Assembly (NCBI GenBank): GCA_963995505.1
Contig: OZ023197.1
Coordinates: 6,542,121 to 6,606,120 of the forward strand
From: Hypericum androsaemum
Taxonomy: Eukaryota > Streptophyta > Magnoliopsida > Malpighiales > Hypericaceae
DNA: 64,000 nt
Direction: 5' to 3'
The translations under genes and the position numbers were made by a program. Of this stretch, positions 1 to 9,933 are shown piece by piece. The notes below the pieces were generated by a model that was not told the origin of the DNA, did not search any database, and saw nothing but the letters and a program-made list of their open reading frames with translations. Every line of letters begins with the position of its first letter. Position 1 is the stretch's first letter.

Positions 1-480
1 TATCTTTTCTTCCCTTATCTTTCCTTTTCTTCCCTTTTCATGCCTTTTCTTGCCTTATCTTACCTTTTCTTGCCTTTTCATTCCTTATCATGCCTTTTCT
101 TACCTTATCTTGCCTTTCCATTCCTTTTCTTGCATTTTCTTTCCTTTTCTTGCCTTTTCATGCCTTTCCCTTGCCTTTTCCTAGCCTTTTCTTTCCTTTT
201 CTTGCCTCATCTTTCCTTTTCTTTCCTTTTCTTGCCTTTCCATCCCTTTTCTATCCTTATCTTGCCTTTTCTTCCTTCTCCTTGCCTTTCTTTCCTTTTG
301 TTGCCTTATCTTACATTTTCTTGCCTTATCTTGTCTTTTCTTTTCTTTTCTTTCCTAAGCTTGCCTTTTCGTGCCTTTTCTTGCCTTAACTTTCCTTTTC
401 TTGCCTTTTCTTTTCTTTTCTTGTCATTTCTTGCCTTTTCTAGCATTTTCATGCCTTATCTTTCCTTATCTTGCCTTTTC
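1..480. repeat. Decamer satellite, class I block (truncated by window edge)
   Basis: Pyrimidine-rich tandem array on the + strand built from ten-base units of the form CCTTTTCTTG and CCTTATCTTG, with frequent TTTCC variants. The array runs off the left edge and stops exactly at the first base of the LTR at 481. All three forward frames are largely open because the unit has no stop codon, so the reading frames here are not genes. Confidence 0.95.
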
Positions 481-694
481 TGATGTGAACACGTCCACTA
501 TGGAGCTACAAGACCCACAACCAGTTCTAGTTCCACTTGGACCAATCACAAGAGCAAGAGCAAAGATGTTTCAAGCTGAGCTCAACGGATTAATTCAAGC
601 GATTTGGACTACAACTAGTTCGTGTAAGCCCGTGGACGTTCAAGGAGCCCATGCAAAGCCCATGCACGTGATTGGAGTTATTTTGGACGCATAG
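481..694 (+). pseudogene. Orphan pol C-terminal tail inside LTR C
   Basis: From the first codons of the LTR an open frame encodes about 70 residues with the core PITRARAKMFQAELNGLI, ending with TAG at 692. The same tail ends the polyprotein of the family B elements, where it also lies in the LTR. In this 5' LTR it has no upstream pol and is expected to be silent. It shows that family C polyproteins end within the 3' LTR. Confidence 0.75.
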
Positions 695-1294
695 CATACA
701 CTATGGCGGACGCATGGGCCTTTTCAGACTTTGATTAGGAAATTATATCCTTTAGGAATAACACATGTGTTTTAAGACTTCCTAAAGGAGTAGAGTTCTC
801 TCTTCTTTAGTTTTCCTATTCCAGCCAAGCTTCCTACTTTTTAGGAATAAGAGTTATCCAATAGTGGATAATGATTGTGTTTTTTTAATTCTTAGGATAA
901 ACATTCGTTTTAGACTTAGTTTAAGTAGTATGATAAGTTTGGAGCTCTTCAGAACTTATCTTGTTGACTTTGGAGTCTACCCAGGTCAGTTTTAACCTCT
1001 AAATAAGGGGGCCATGAATTCAATAAAAGGATCACTTTTTGGCATAAAAGAAATTCGTGAGTTTTGATACTCTGATTGCTTAGCTAGGGCATTTGTTCTT
1101 ATCAAACGAAATTCCCATCTCCGTTTGTGGCGTATTCATTTTCAAGATCAAGGTTTGCGTTCTCACCATTGCTACGGGTCAAAGTTAACCAACACTGAGG
1201 TTCGGTGCAAGGCGCAAAGCGACGGGTCAAGATCAACCATCATCCTAGAGTAGACGGTCCGAGTTGGTGCGAGTTCCTGACGGGATTCATATCA
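481..1294 (+). mobile_element. 5' LTR, Ty3/gypsy family C
   Basis: An 814-bp LTR. It starts TGATGTGAAC directly after the satellite and ends GATTCATATCA, two bases before a tRNA-Met primer site, so the termini form the usual short inverted repeat. A TATA-like CTAAATAAGG lies near 999 and AATAAA at 1022. A short stem (AAACG at 1104, CGTTT at 1122) followed by GTGGCGT is shared with the other LTRs in the window. It is clearly diverged from families B and E but alignable. The left boundary is set by the satellite junction and by comparison with LTR B, where a polypurine tract precedes the same TGATGTGAA start. Confidence 0.88.
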
Positions 1295-1296
1295 TT

Positions 1297-1308
1297 TGGT
1301 ATCAGAGC
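1297..1308 (+). other. Primer binding site (initiator tRNA-Met)
   Basis: TGGTATCAGAGC, complementary to the 3' end of plant initiator tRNA-Met, two bases after the LTR. It primes minus-strand DNA synthesis and fixes the LTR 3' boundary. Confidence 0.95.
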
Positions 1309-1727
1309 TTTGGCTCTACTTTAGGCCTTCTATCCTTTTGTTTAACGCTTTGTTTATTCTAGTATTCTGATTTGTTTTTCCGTAGTAGTTTGGTACTCAG
1401 ATTCGTGACTTAGTTGTTCTTGGTTGTGTAATCTGATCAAAAAAAAAAGAAAAAAAGGAAGGAACGAAAGCAAGAAGAAGAAAGAAGAGGACTCGGCAAC
1501 TAAAGTGTGCGAAGGCCAAGCTAATCTCTACTAGCTCTGCAAGAACCAACAAGAGTGTCACGAGAGAAAAAAGGCAAGAGTGGTGAGCACATTAGAGAGA
1601 AAAGTGCCAAAATAGTTGAGTGTAAACACGAGTGAATCCGAGTGCAACATACTTTGAGGGTGAACACGTAAGGGAGTGATTGGTGAAGTCCATTATTATT
1701 TTAACTAACCAATTTTCTTGCAGCAAC
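1309..1727 (+). other. Untranslated leader of family C element
   Basis: Non-coding stretch between primer site and gag. It holds an A/G-rich tract from about 1440 to 1500 and a segment around 1560-1635 (AAAAAGGCAAGAGTG onward) that matches the leader at 63940-64000. Just before the gag ATG there is a plausible 3' splice site: CTAAC, a pyrimidine run and TTGCAG ending at 1723. Confidence 0.7.
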
Positions 1728-2786
1728 ATGTCTAAAGAAAATGAAGGAGAAAGAGAAGGAACTTTGGGCAACGTTTACCCAAAGGTATTTGTGGAGGCCT
1801 TAACGAGGAAGCTCCAACAAATGATGAGAGCGGAGGTTGAGCAAATACACCAACGCCTGGATATCATAGAGAATTCACGTGCTAGTCAACAACCACAAGG
1901 CATACCTCATGCCCAAAGAAGAATAGCACCTATGGGAGGAATGAGTGGAGATGAGTCTGACTTTGATGAGGATGTAGGCTCCACAAGGAATGTTAGGAGG
2001 TTGAGGAATGAACGCCAACCTAGGGAGGCCAGGCGGAGGGGGAATGACAATTTGGGAAGCATCAAGTTAAAAATACCTTCCTTTAGAGGTCATTCTGATC
2101 CAGAGGCTTATCTTGAATGGGAGAAGAAGATTGAATTTGTGTTTGATTGTCACAATTGTTCCGAGGCAAAGTAGGTAAAGCTGGCTGTGACTGAATTTAC
2201 TGATTATGCTATAACTTGGTGGGATCAATTTGTCAGAAGTAGGAGACATAACGGAGAATATACCATAGAGACATGGGAGGAGATGAAAGTTGTGATGAGG
2301 AAACGCTTTATTCCTAGTCATTACTACCGTGATCTTTTTAAAAGGTTACAAGGAATGCGATAAGGAAGTATGAGTGTGGAAGATTACTATAAGCAGATGG
2401 AGATGGCCATGATATGAGCCAACGTAGAGGAGGATCGTGAAGCCACTATGGCTAGGTTCTTGAATGGACTAAATCCTAAAATTTAAGACAAAGTGGAGCT
2501 ACAACACTATGTCGAATTGGAAGATATGGTTCATATGGCCAACAAGATAGAGAAACAAATGAAGAAAGGGGGAGGAACACGAGCTACATCAAGTGCTACT
2601 TGGAAGCCGAATTATCCAAAGAAGTTTGATAGGCCACAGGCGGCCAAAGTAGAACACAAGACCGAGAGTTCTAATACCAGCTCTCAAAAGAAAGTGGAAG
2701 CCCCTCCTACAAGAAATCGAGACATTAGGTGCTTTAAATGTTAAGGAAGGGGGCACATAGCAAGTCGAAGTCCTAACAAGCAGGTT
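1728..2786 (+). pseudogene. gag: Gag pseudogene, Ty3/gypsy family C
   Basis: Capsid/nucleocapsid part of a gag-pol polyprotein. The start is the ATG at 1728 (MSKENEGERE). The N-terminal part is charged, followed by a retrotransposon Gag domain recognisable from SFRGHSDPEAYLEWEKKIE and a zinc knuckle near 2730 (CFKC, then GRGH). The knuckle is damaged: a stop (TAA, 2742) follows the second Cys and the final Cys is absent. In-frame stops are TAG 2172, TAA 2361, TGA 2415, TAA 2484 and TAA 2742, yet the frame is never shifted. Each stop can be explained by one C-to-T change in a CAA, CAG or CGA codon. The product would package element RNA, but this copy cannot make it. Confidence 0.88.
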
Positions 2787-3362
2787 ATGGTTCTTAGAGA
2801 GAGCGGGGAGGTCGAGACAGAAGGAGAAGACTCGGACCATAGAAGAATGCCCTCATTGGAAGACCTATCCGAGGAGGAATTCCAAGCTACTGAAGCACTC
2901 ACTTTGGTGACAAGAAGGGCTTTGAACTTGCAAGCAAAAGAAGGAGATGATGATGCACAACGAGCGAATATTTTCCACACAAGGTGTTATGTCAAGGGCA
3001 AGGTGTGTAGCATCATTATTGATGGAGGAAGCTGTGCTAATGTTGCAAGCACCACTATGGTAGAAAAGTTGGGGTTGATCACAAAGAAACACCCTAAACC
3101 TTACAAGCTACAGTGGTTGAATGATAGTGGAGAAGTACGCGTGGAAGGACAAGTGCTAGTGACATTTCGAATTGGCAAATATGAAGATGAAGTGCTATGC
3201 GATGTGGTGCCAATGCAAGCTGGTCACCTACTACTCGGAAGGCCATGGCAATTTGATAGGAAGGTTAAGCATGATGGCTACACGAACAAGTACTCATTCA
3301 CACTCAATTGACGAGTAATCACATTAGCACCCTTAACACCGTCACAAGTTTGTGAAGATCGA
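2787..3362 (+). pseudogene. pol: Retrotransposon protease pseudogene, family C
   Basis: Continues the gag frame. An aspartic protease is seen from about 2965: the active-site region reads IIIDGGSCANVAS (D, G, G, S) and the flap and C-terminal part end at HLLLGRPWQFDR, typical of retroelement proteases. A TGA at 3309 interrupts the linker to RT, where the copy at 16.9 kb has a sense codon. Its role in an intact element is cleavage of the polyprotein in the virus-like particle. The DGGS form fits CRM-type and related plant Ty3/gypsy elements. Confidence 0.85.
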
Positions 3363-4445
3363 TTGAGGTTACAAAAGGAGAATGATGAGAAAAAGAAGAG
3401 TGACCAAAAGAAAAGAATTGAGCGGAGAGAAGAAGCCGAAAAAAAGAAAGGAAAAATGGCCAATGAAGAGAAAGAACTTGAGAGAGCAAAAGAAGTCGGA
3501 AAAACAGAAATTAAAACAGCCAATGAGAGAAAAATTGAGGGGTGGAAAAGGAGTTTTTATGTGGGAGCTAGTGATATCAAGCAAGCATGTTTTGACAAAA
3601 AGCCAATGATCGTACTTATGTACAAGGAGGCATTTTTAAATACTAACGAACTTGAACCACACTTGCCTAGTATGGTTGTTTCCCTTTTGCAGGACTACGA
3701 GGATGTATTCCCCAACGAGCTACCATCAGGATTACTATATATCCGAGGGATTGTCCACCAAATTAACTTGGTTCTGGGAGCTGCCATATCTAATCGTCCC
3801 GCATATAGGAGCAATCCGGAGGAAAATAAGGAACTTGAGCGACAAGTCAACGAACTATTGGAGAAAGGGTACGTGAGAGAGAGCATGAGTCCTTGTGCCG
3901 TGCCAGTCCTACTCGTGCCTAAGAAGGATGGATCATGGAGGATGTGTGTTGATTGTCGAGTAGTCAACAACATAACGGTAAAATATCGTCACCCTATTCC
4001 TCGTTTAGATGACATGTTAGATGAGCTGTATGGATCAAGCATGTTTTCTAAAATTGACTTGAACAGTGGTTATCATCAAATTAGAATGAAAGAAGGAGAT
4101 GAGTGGAAGACAGCCTTTAAAATGAAATATGGATTATATGAATGGATGGTCATGCCATTCGGTTTGTCTAATGCTCCTAGCACATTTATGCGGCTCATGA
4201 ATCATGTTTTACGTCCATTTATTGGCAAATTTGTAGTCGTTTATTTTGATGATATACTTATTTATAGCAAGAGCATGGAGGATCACATGGACCATTTGAA
4301 ATCTGTTCTAAAAGCACTTAGAAAGGATCAATTGTTTGCTAACTTGAAGAAGTGCACCTTTTGCACAGATAAGCTTGTCTTCTTGGGTTTTGTTGTTAGT
4401 GCTAAAGGAATACAGGTCGATGAAGAAAAGATACGTGCAATTTGA
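3363..4445 (+). pseudogene. pol: Reverse transcriptase pseudogene, family C
   Basis: The longest undamaged piece of this element, 360 codons. A Lys/Glu-rich, probably coiled-coil linker (3363-3550) precedes RT. RT landmarks in order: RPAYRSNP near 3800, [19 protein letters not shown] near 3890, [13 protein letters not shown] near 4050, [13 protein letters not shown] near 4155, and the catalytic YFDDILIYS near 4240. It copies element RNA into DNA in an intact element. The frame ends at TGA 4443 in a position where the copy at 18.1 kb has an Arg codon. The motifs place it in Ty3/gypsy, chromovirus-like. Confidence 0.93.
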
Positions 4446-5116
4446 GATTGGCCAAGTCCCACGAGCGTTGCTAAAGTCTGAAGTTTCCTTGGACTAGCTA
4501 GTTTCTACAGGAGATTTGTGACAGATTTTAGTAGCTTAGCCGCACCACTTACTGAGATGATCAAGAAGAACATTGGATTTAGCTGGGGTGAAGCTCAAGA
4601 GAAGGAATTTTAGCTCATCAAGTAGAAGTTGACAAATGCACCTTTATTATCGTTACCTAACTTTTCTAAGGCATTTGAGGTTGAGTGTGATGCTTCAGGT
4701 GTTGGAATAGGCGCCGTGCTCATGCAAGAAGGATGACCAATTGCCTACTTTAGTGAAAAGCTAAGCGGAGCAGCATTGAATTACCCAACTTACGACAAGG
4801 AGTTGTATGCATTGGTTCGAACATTGGAGACATGGCAACATTACTTATGCCCCAAGGAATTTGTGATTCATACTGACCATGAATCTTTGAAGCATTTAAA
4901 GGGTCAACACAAGCTGAATAAAAGGCATGCACATTGGGTTGAATTTATTGAGACGTTTCCTTATGTCATACGCTACAAGCAAGGTAAGGAAAATGTAGTA
5001 GCTGATGCACTATCACGAAGGTATGTTTTGATCTCAACTCTTGATGCAAAATTACTTGGTTTTGAACGCATTAAAGAGCTATACACCGACGATACTGACT
5101 TTGGTGATGTTTGCCA
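4446..5116 (+). pseudogene. pol: RNase H pseudogene with truncated integrase start, family C
   Basis: Same frame as RT. The connection region has stops at 4443, 4479 (TGA; CGA in the copy at 18.1 kb), 4611 (TAG), 4623 (TAG) and 4734 (TGA). RNase H landmarks are [17 protein letters not shown] near 4680, [18 protein letters not shown] near 4794, [13 protein letters not shown] near 4866 and VVADALSRR near 4999. Similarity to the other copies stops at about 5108 (DTDFGD), just where the integrase zinc region should begin, and satellite follows within about 12 bases. The integrase is missing. Confidence 0.88.
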
Positions 5117-5119
5117 CAT

Positions 5120-7515
5120 CTTTCCTTTTCTTTCCTTTTCTTGAATTTTCCATGCCTTTTCTTTCCTATTCTTGCCTTCCCTTCCCTTTTCTTGCCTTTT
5201 CTTATCTTTTACTTGTCTTATCTTTCCTTTTCTTACCTTATCTTGCCTTTTCATGCCTTATCTTTCCTTTTCTTACCTTATCTTATCTTTTCTTGCCTTT
5301 TCTTGCCTTTTCATGCCTTTTCTTGCCTTATCTTGCCTTTTCTTGCCTTATCTAGCCTTTCCTTGCCTTATCTTGCCTTTTCATTCCTTATCTTGCCTTT
5401 TCATGCCTTATCTTTCCTTTTCTTACCTTATCCTATCTTTTCTTGCCTTATCTGGCCTTTTCATGCCTTTTCTTGCCTTATCTTGCCTTTTCTTGCCTTA
5501 TCTTGCCTTTTCTTTCCTTTTCTTGCCTTCCCTTCCCTTTTCTTGCCTTTTCTTACCTTTTACTTGTCTTATCTTTCCTTTTCTTACCTTATCTTGCCTT
5601 TTCATGCCTTCTCTTTCCTTTTCTTGCCTTTCCTTGCCTTTACTTGCCTTATCCTGCCTTTTCTTGCCTTATCTTGCCTTTTCTTGCCTTTTCATGTCTT
5701 TTCTTGCCTTATCTTGCCTTTTCTTGCCTTATCTAGCCTTTCCTTGCCTTATCTTACCTTTTCATTCCTTATCTTGACTTTTTGTACCTTATCTTGCCTT
5801 TTTCTTTCCTTTTCGTTGCCTTTTCTTTCATTTTCTTGCCATTTCTTCTCTTTTCTTGCCTTTTCTTGCCTTATCTTGGCTTTTCTTACCTTTTCCTTGC
5901 CTTTTCTTTCCTTTTCTTGCCTTATCTTGCCTTTTCTTGACTTATCTTGCCATTTATTTTATTTTATTTTATTTTATTTTCTTGCCTTTTCATGCTTCTT
6001 CATGCCTTATCTTTCATTTTCTTTCATTTTCTTGCCTTTTCATGCCTGTTTTTGCTTTATCTTTCCTTTTCTTGCCTTTTGCATGCCTTTTCTTTCCATT
6101 TCTTGCCTTTTCCTTGCCTTTTCTTGCCTTATCTTTCCTTTTTTTTCCTTTTCTTACCTTATCTTTCCTTTTCTTGCCTTTTCATTCCTTTTCTTTTCCT
6201 TTTCTTGCCTTTTTTGGCCCTTTCTTGCCTTTTCTTGCCCTTTCGTTCATTTTCTTGACTTTTCTACCATTTTCATACCTTTTCTTTCATTTTCTTTCCT
6301 TTTCTTGCCTTTTCTTTCCTTATCCTTACCTTTTCTTACCTTTACATGTCTTTTCCAGCCTTATCTTTCCTTTCTTTCCTTTTCTTGCCTTTCCTTGTCT
6401 TTTCTAGCCTTATCTTGCCTTTAATTGCCTTTTCTTGTCTTTTCTTGCCCTTTCTTGAATTTTCGTGTCTTTTCTTGCCTTATCTTGCCCTTTCTTAAAT
6501 TTTAGTGCCTTTTCATTCCTTATCTAGCATTTTCTTACCTTATCTTGCCTTTTCTTGCCATTTCTTACCTTATCTTGCCTTTTCTTGCCATTTTTTTCCT
6601 TTTCTTGCCTTTTCCTTGCCTTATTTTTCCTTATCTTACCTTTTCCTTGCCTTTTCTTTCCTTTTCTTGCCATATCCTGCCTTTTCTTGCCTCATCTTTC
6701 CATTTCTTTTCTTTTCATCCCTTTTCTTTCCTTTCCATTCCTTTTCTATCCTTATCTTGCCTTATCTTGACTCTTCTTGCCTTATCTTGCCTTTTCTTGC
6801 ATTTTCCTTGCCTTTTCCTCGTCTTTTCTTTTCTTTTCTTTTCTTTCCTATCATGCCTTATCTTGACTTTTTCTTCCCTTTTCCTTCATTTTTTTGCCTT
6901 TACTTCACTTTTCTTGCCTTTTCTTACCTTATCTTGCCTTATCTTGCCTTTTCCTTGCATTTTCTTTCCTTTTCTTACTTTATCTTGCCTTTTCTTACCT
7001 TTTCCTTGCCTTTTCTTTCCTTTTATTTCCTTATCTCGCCTTATCTTGCCTTTTCTTTTCTATTCTTTCCATTTCTTTCCTTTTCTTACTTTATCTTACC
7101 TTTTCCTACCTTTTCCTTGCCTTTTCTTTCCTTTTATTGCCTTCTCTCGCCTCATCTTGCCTTTTCTTTTCTTTTCTTTTCTTTCCTTTTCTTTCCTTCT
7201 CATGCATGTTCTTGCCTTATCTTTCCTTTTCTTGCATTTTCCATGCCTTTTCTTGCATTTTCTTTCCTCATCTTGCCTTTTCTTTCCTTTTCTTGCCTTT
7301 TCTTGCATTATCTTGCCTTTTTTGTCTTTTCTTTTCTTTTCTTTCCTTTTCTTTCCTTTTCATGCCTGTTCTTGCCTTATCTTTCCTTTTCTTGCATTTT
7401 CCATGCCTTTTCTTGCATTTTCTTTCCTCATCAAGCCTTTTCTTTCCTTTTCTTGCCTTTTCTTGCACTATCTTGCCTTTTTTGTCTTTTCTTTCCTTTT
7501 CTTCCCTTATCTTTT
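5120..7515. repeat. Decamer satellite, class I block inside retrotransposon sequence
   Basis: About 2.4 kb of CCTTTTCTTG / CCTTATCTTG units, + strand pyrimidine. It separates a family C gag-pol relic from a family B RNase H-integrase relic. The right junction overlaps the pol sequence by the shared string TTTTCATGG (7512-7520), also present at the same place in the uninterrupted copy near 18.14 kb. Internal near-duplicate segments of about 170 bp occur at 7160-7330 and 7335-7500. No gene is supported here. Confidence 0.93.
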
Positions 7516-7859
7516 CATGGCTTAGCTAGCTTTTACAGGAGGTTCGTGAAAGACTTTAGTAGCCTAGTCGCACCCTTCAATGAAGTCATCAAGAAGAACG
7601 TTGGATTTAGTTGGGGAGAAGCTCAAGAGAACTCATAACAACTCATCAAAGAGAAGTTGACTAATGCTCCTTTGTTGGCTTTGCCTAACTTTGCTAAAAC
7701 CTTTAAAGTTGAATGTGATGCCTCAGGTATAGGGATTGGAGCTGTCCTCATGCAAGAAGGGAGACCAATTGCCTACTTTAGTGAGAAACTAAGTGGAGCA
7801 ACCTTGAACTATGCAACTTATGACAAAGAATTGTATGCACTAGTTCGAACATTGTAAAC
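7512..7859 (+). pseudogene. pol: RT end / RNase H fragment, family B
   Basis: Resumes pol at [14 protein letters not shown] and runs to the middle of RNase H ([17 protein letters not shown], then [12 protein letters not shown]). Nearly identical to the copy at 18.14-18.48 kb. A TAA interrupts it near 7636. At about 7859 roughly 160 bp present in the other copy are missing, removing the C-terminal half of RNase H and shifting the frame. It duplicates RNase H sequence already present at 4.7 kb, so this is a second element and not the continuation of the first. Confidence 0.88.
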
Positions 7860-9165
7860 ATAGTAGCTGATGCCCTATCGCGAAGGTATGCTTTGATCTC
7901 AACTCTTGATGCAAAGTTACTTGGTTTTGAACACCTTAAAGAGTTGTATGCTGATGATACTGATTTTGGTGATCTGTTCCGAGCTACAGAGAAGAGTGCA
8001 AGTGGTAAATTTTTTCGGAATGACGGTTACCTATTTCGTGAGAACAAACTTTGTGTGCCTAATTGTTCTATGCGAGAGTTGCTAATTCAGGAGGCACATG
8101 GAGGCGGATTGATGGGGCACTTTGGAATTGCCAAGACTTTGGCAATGCTACAAGATCACTTCTATTGGTCACACATGAAGCGCGACATTGAAAGAGTTTG
8201 TGGGCGTTGCATCACATGCAAGCAAGCCAAGTCAAAGGTAAAACCCCACGATTTGTATACCCCACTACCTATACCTAGTGAGCCTTGGATTGATATCTCT
8301 ATGGATTTTGTGTTAGGACTGCCTAGGACTAAACGTGGAAGGGATTCAATCTTTGTGGTAGTGGATAGGTTTTCTAAGATGGCACATTTTATTCCATGTC
8401 ATAAGACTGATGATGCTTCAAACATTGCTGATTTGTTCTTTAGAGAAGTTGTTAGGTTGCATGGTATGCGTAGAACTATTATTTCTGATAGAGATGCTAA
8501 GTTCTTGAGTTACTTTTGGAAGACCTTGTGGAGTAAGTTAGGTACCAAGTTGTTATTTTCTACTACTTGTCATCCACAAACTGATGGTCAAACCGAAGTT
8601 GTAAATAGGACTTTGTCTACTTTATTGAGAGCACTTATCAAGCATAACATTAAGACTTGGGAAGAATGTCTACCACATGTTGAATTTGCTTATAATCGTT
8701 CAGTTCATTCTGCTACACAATTCTCACCATTCGAGCTTGTTTATGGATTTAATCCTTTGACTCCATTGGATTTATCACTTTTGCCTTCAAGTGAGAATGT
8801 TAACTTAGATGGCAAAAGGAAGGCTGAATTTGTCAAGCAACTGCATGAGAGGGCGCGAATGAACATAGAGAAATGAACGGAGCACTATGCAAGACAAGCA
8901 AACAAAGGACGGCACAAGGTTGTCTTTGAGCCTGGTGATTGATCTTGTTGCACATGAGAAAGGAATGCTTTTCCGCGTAACGACGTTCAAAGTTGCTACC
9001 ACGGTGAGATGGTCCGTTTCAAGTGCTTGAACGCATCAATGACAATGCCTACAAGCTTGACCTGCCAGGTGAGTATAATGTTAGTGCTTCTTTCAATGTT
9101 GCTGATTTGAGTCCGTTTGATGTAGGCAACGATTTGAGGACAAATCCTTTTCAAGCGGAGGGGAA
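7860..9165 (+). pseudogene. pol: Integrase pseudogene, family B
   Basis: Integrase inserts the DNA copy into the genome. Visible parts: the HHCC zinc region ([12 protein letters not shown], then [12 protein letters not shown] near 8200), the catalytic core with first Asp in [18 protein letters not shown] (8300), second Asp in ISDRDAKF (8485) and Glu in DGQTEVVNR (8585). A TGA at 8874 ends the main frame, and the GPY/F-like module after it (8930-9060) has further stops and frame changes. The final frame (9023 on) reads [18 protein letters not shown], passes the polypurine tract and continues into the LTR. No classical chromodomain is seen. Confidence 0.9.
9154..9165 (+). other. Polypurine tract
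   Basis: AGCGGAGGGGAA immediately before the LTR start TGATGTGAAG. It primes plus-strand synthesis and sets the LTR 5' boundary. It lies inside the pol reading frame (encoding AEGN). Confidence 0.85.
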
Positions 9166-9364
9166 TGATGTGAAGCTACAAGACTCACAGCAAGTGCAAG
9201 TACCAATTGGGCCGATGACACGAGCAAGAGCCAAATCGTTTCAAGCAGAACTTAATGGATTAATGCAAGAAGTCTGGGCTCAAGTCAGTGCGTACAAGTG
9301 CAAGGACGTGCATGAGGCCCATGCAAAGCCCATGCACGTGATAGAGGCTATTTTGGAAGCTTGA
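9166..9364 (+). pseudogene. pol: LTR-encoded pol tail, family B
   Basis: Last 65 or so residues of the polyprotein, read in the frame that begins at 9023. The core PIGPMTRARAKSFQAELNGL is followed by a region around HAKPMHVIEAILEA and TGA at 9362. The function is not known to me. Its conservation across LTR families A-E suggests a role in the integrase C-terminus, possibly in targeting, as reported for CRM elements whose coding region extends into the LTR. Confidence 0.75.
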
Positions 9365-9933
9365 CATGCACGTAAACTTCTAGATGCTTGCACATAGGGA
9401 GAATCAAGAAAAATCAGCCTATTTAGTCAGTGCGTCTACTTGTTTAGGACGTGCAGCTATTAGTTATTCTATTAGATATTATTTGCTTAGATTATTTCTT
9501 ATTCAGTTGAATAATTCGGCCAGAATATCCTTAGATTAGGAAAGAGAGTTTTGGCCAGCCTTTGAACTCCTTTTTAGGAGTTAGCTTGTTTAGGAATACT
9601 TTGGTACTTTGGAGCCTATATAAAGGAGGTCTCCTAGTAATAAAAGGACGAACTTTTGAGATTGATTTCATTCTTTGTGAGTTAAGATACTCCTTGTGTG
9701 TTCTTGCTAATTGCTGGATTGCTAAGCTTGAGCGCAACTTTTCACTTATCAAACGATTCTTTCATTATCGTTTGTGGCGTGATTCGACTTGGACCATAGG
9801 TTCACGAAATTCCATTGCTTGGGTTGCGGTTCTTCCAAACCAAGGTTCTGGCAAGGCTCGAGTTCGTGGGTTGCGGTTTGTTCCATCCAAAGTAGCACGG
9901 TCTGTTGTGAGCCTCCTGCCGAGGTTCATATCA
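9166..9933 (+). mobile_element. 3' LTR, Ty3/gypsy family B
   Basis: A 768-bp LTR from TGATGTGAAG to GGTTCATATCA. It contains the pol tail, a TATA box (TATATAAA, 9617), AATAAA near 9637, and a perfect AAACGA (9751) / TCGTTT (9768) stem followed by GTGGCGT. It abuts an inverted satellite block directly at 9934. It matches the truncated copy at 19959 closely, which supports both boundaries. Confidence 0.9.

Noticed and set aside
1..480. Signal-peptide or membrane-protein appearance of the hydrophobic frames
   Set aside because: Hydrophobicity comes from TTT, CTT and TCT codons forced by the pyrimidine strand.
481..9933. Reading 481-9933 as one element with satellite inserted in pol
   Set aside because: RNase H sequence is present on both sides of the satellite, the two LTRs belong to different families, and there is no matching TSD (TTTTC on the left, AAAAG on the right).
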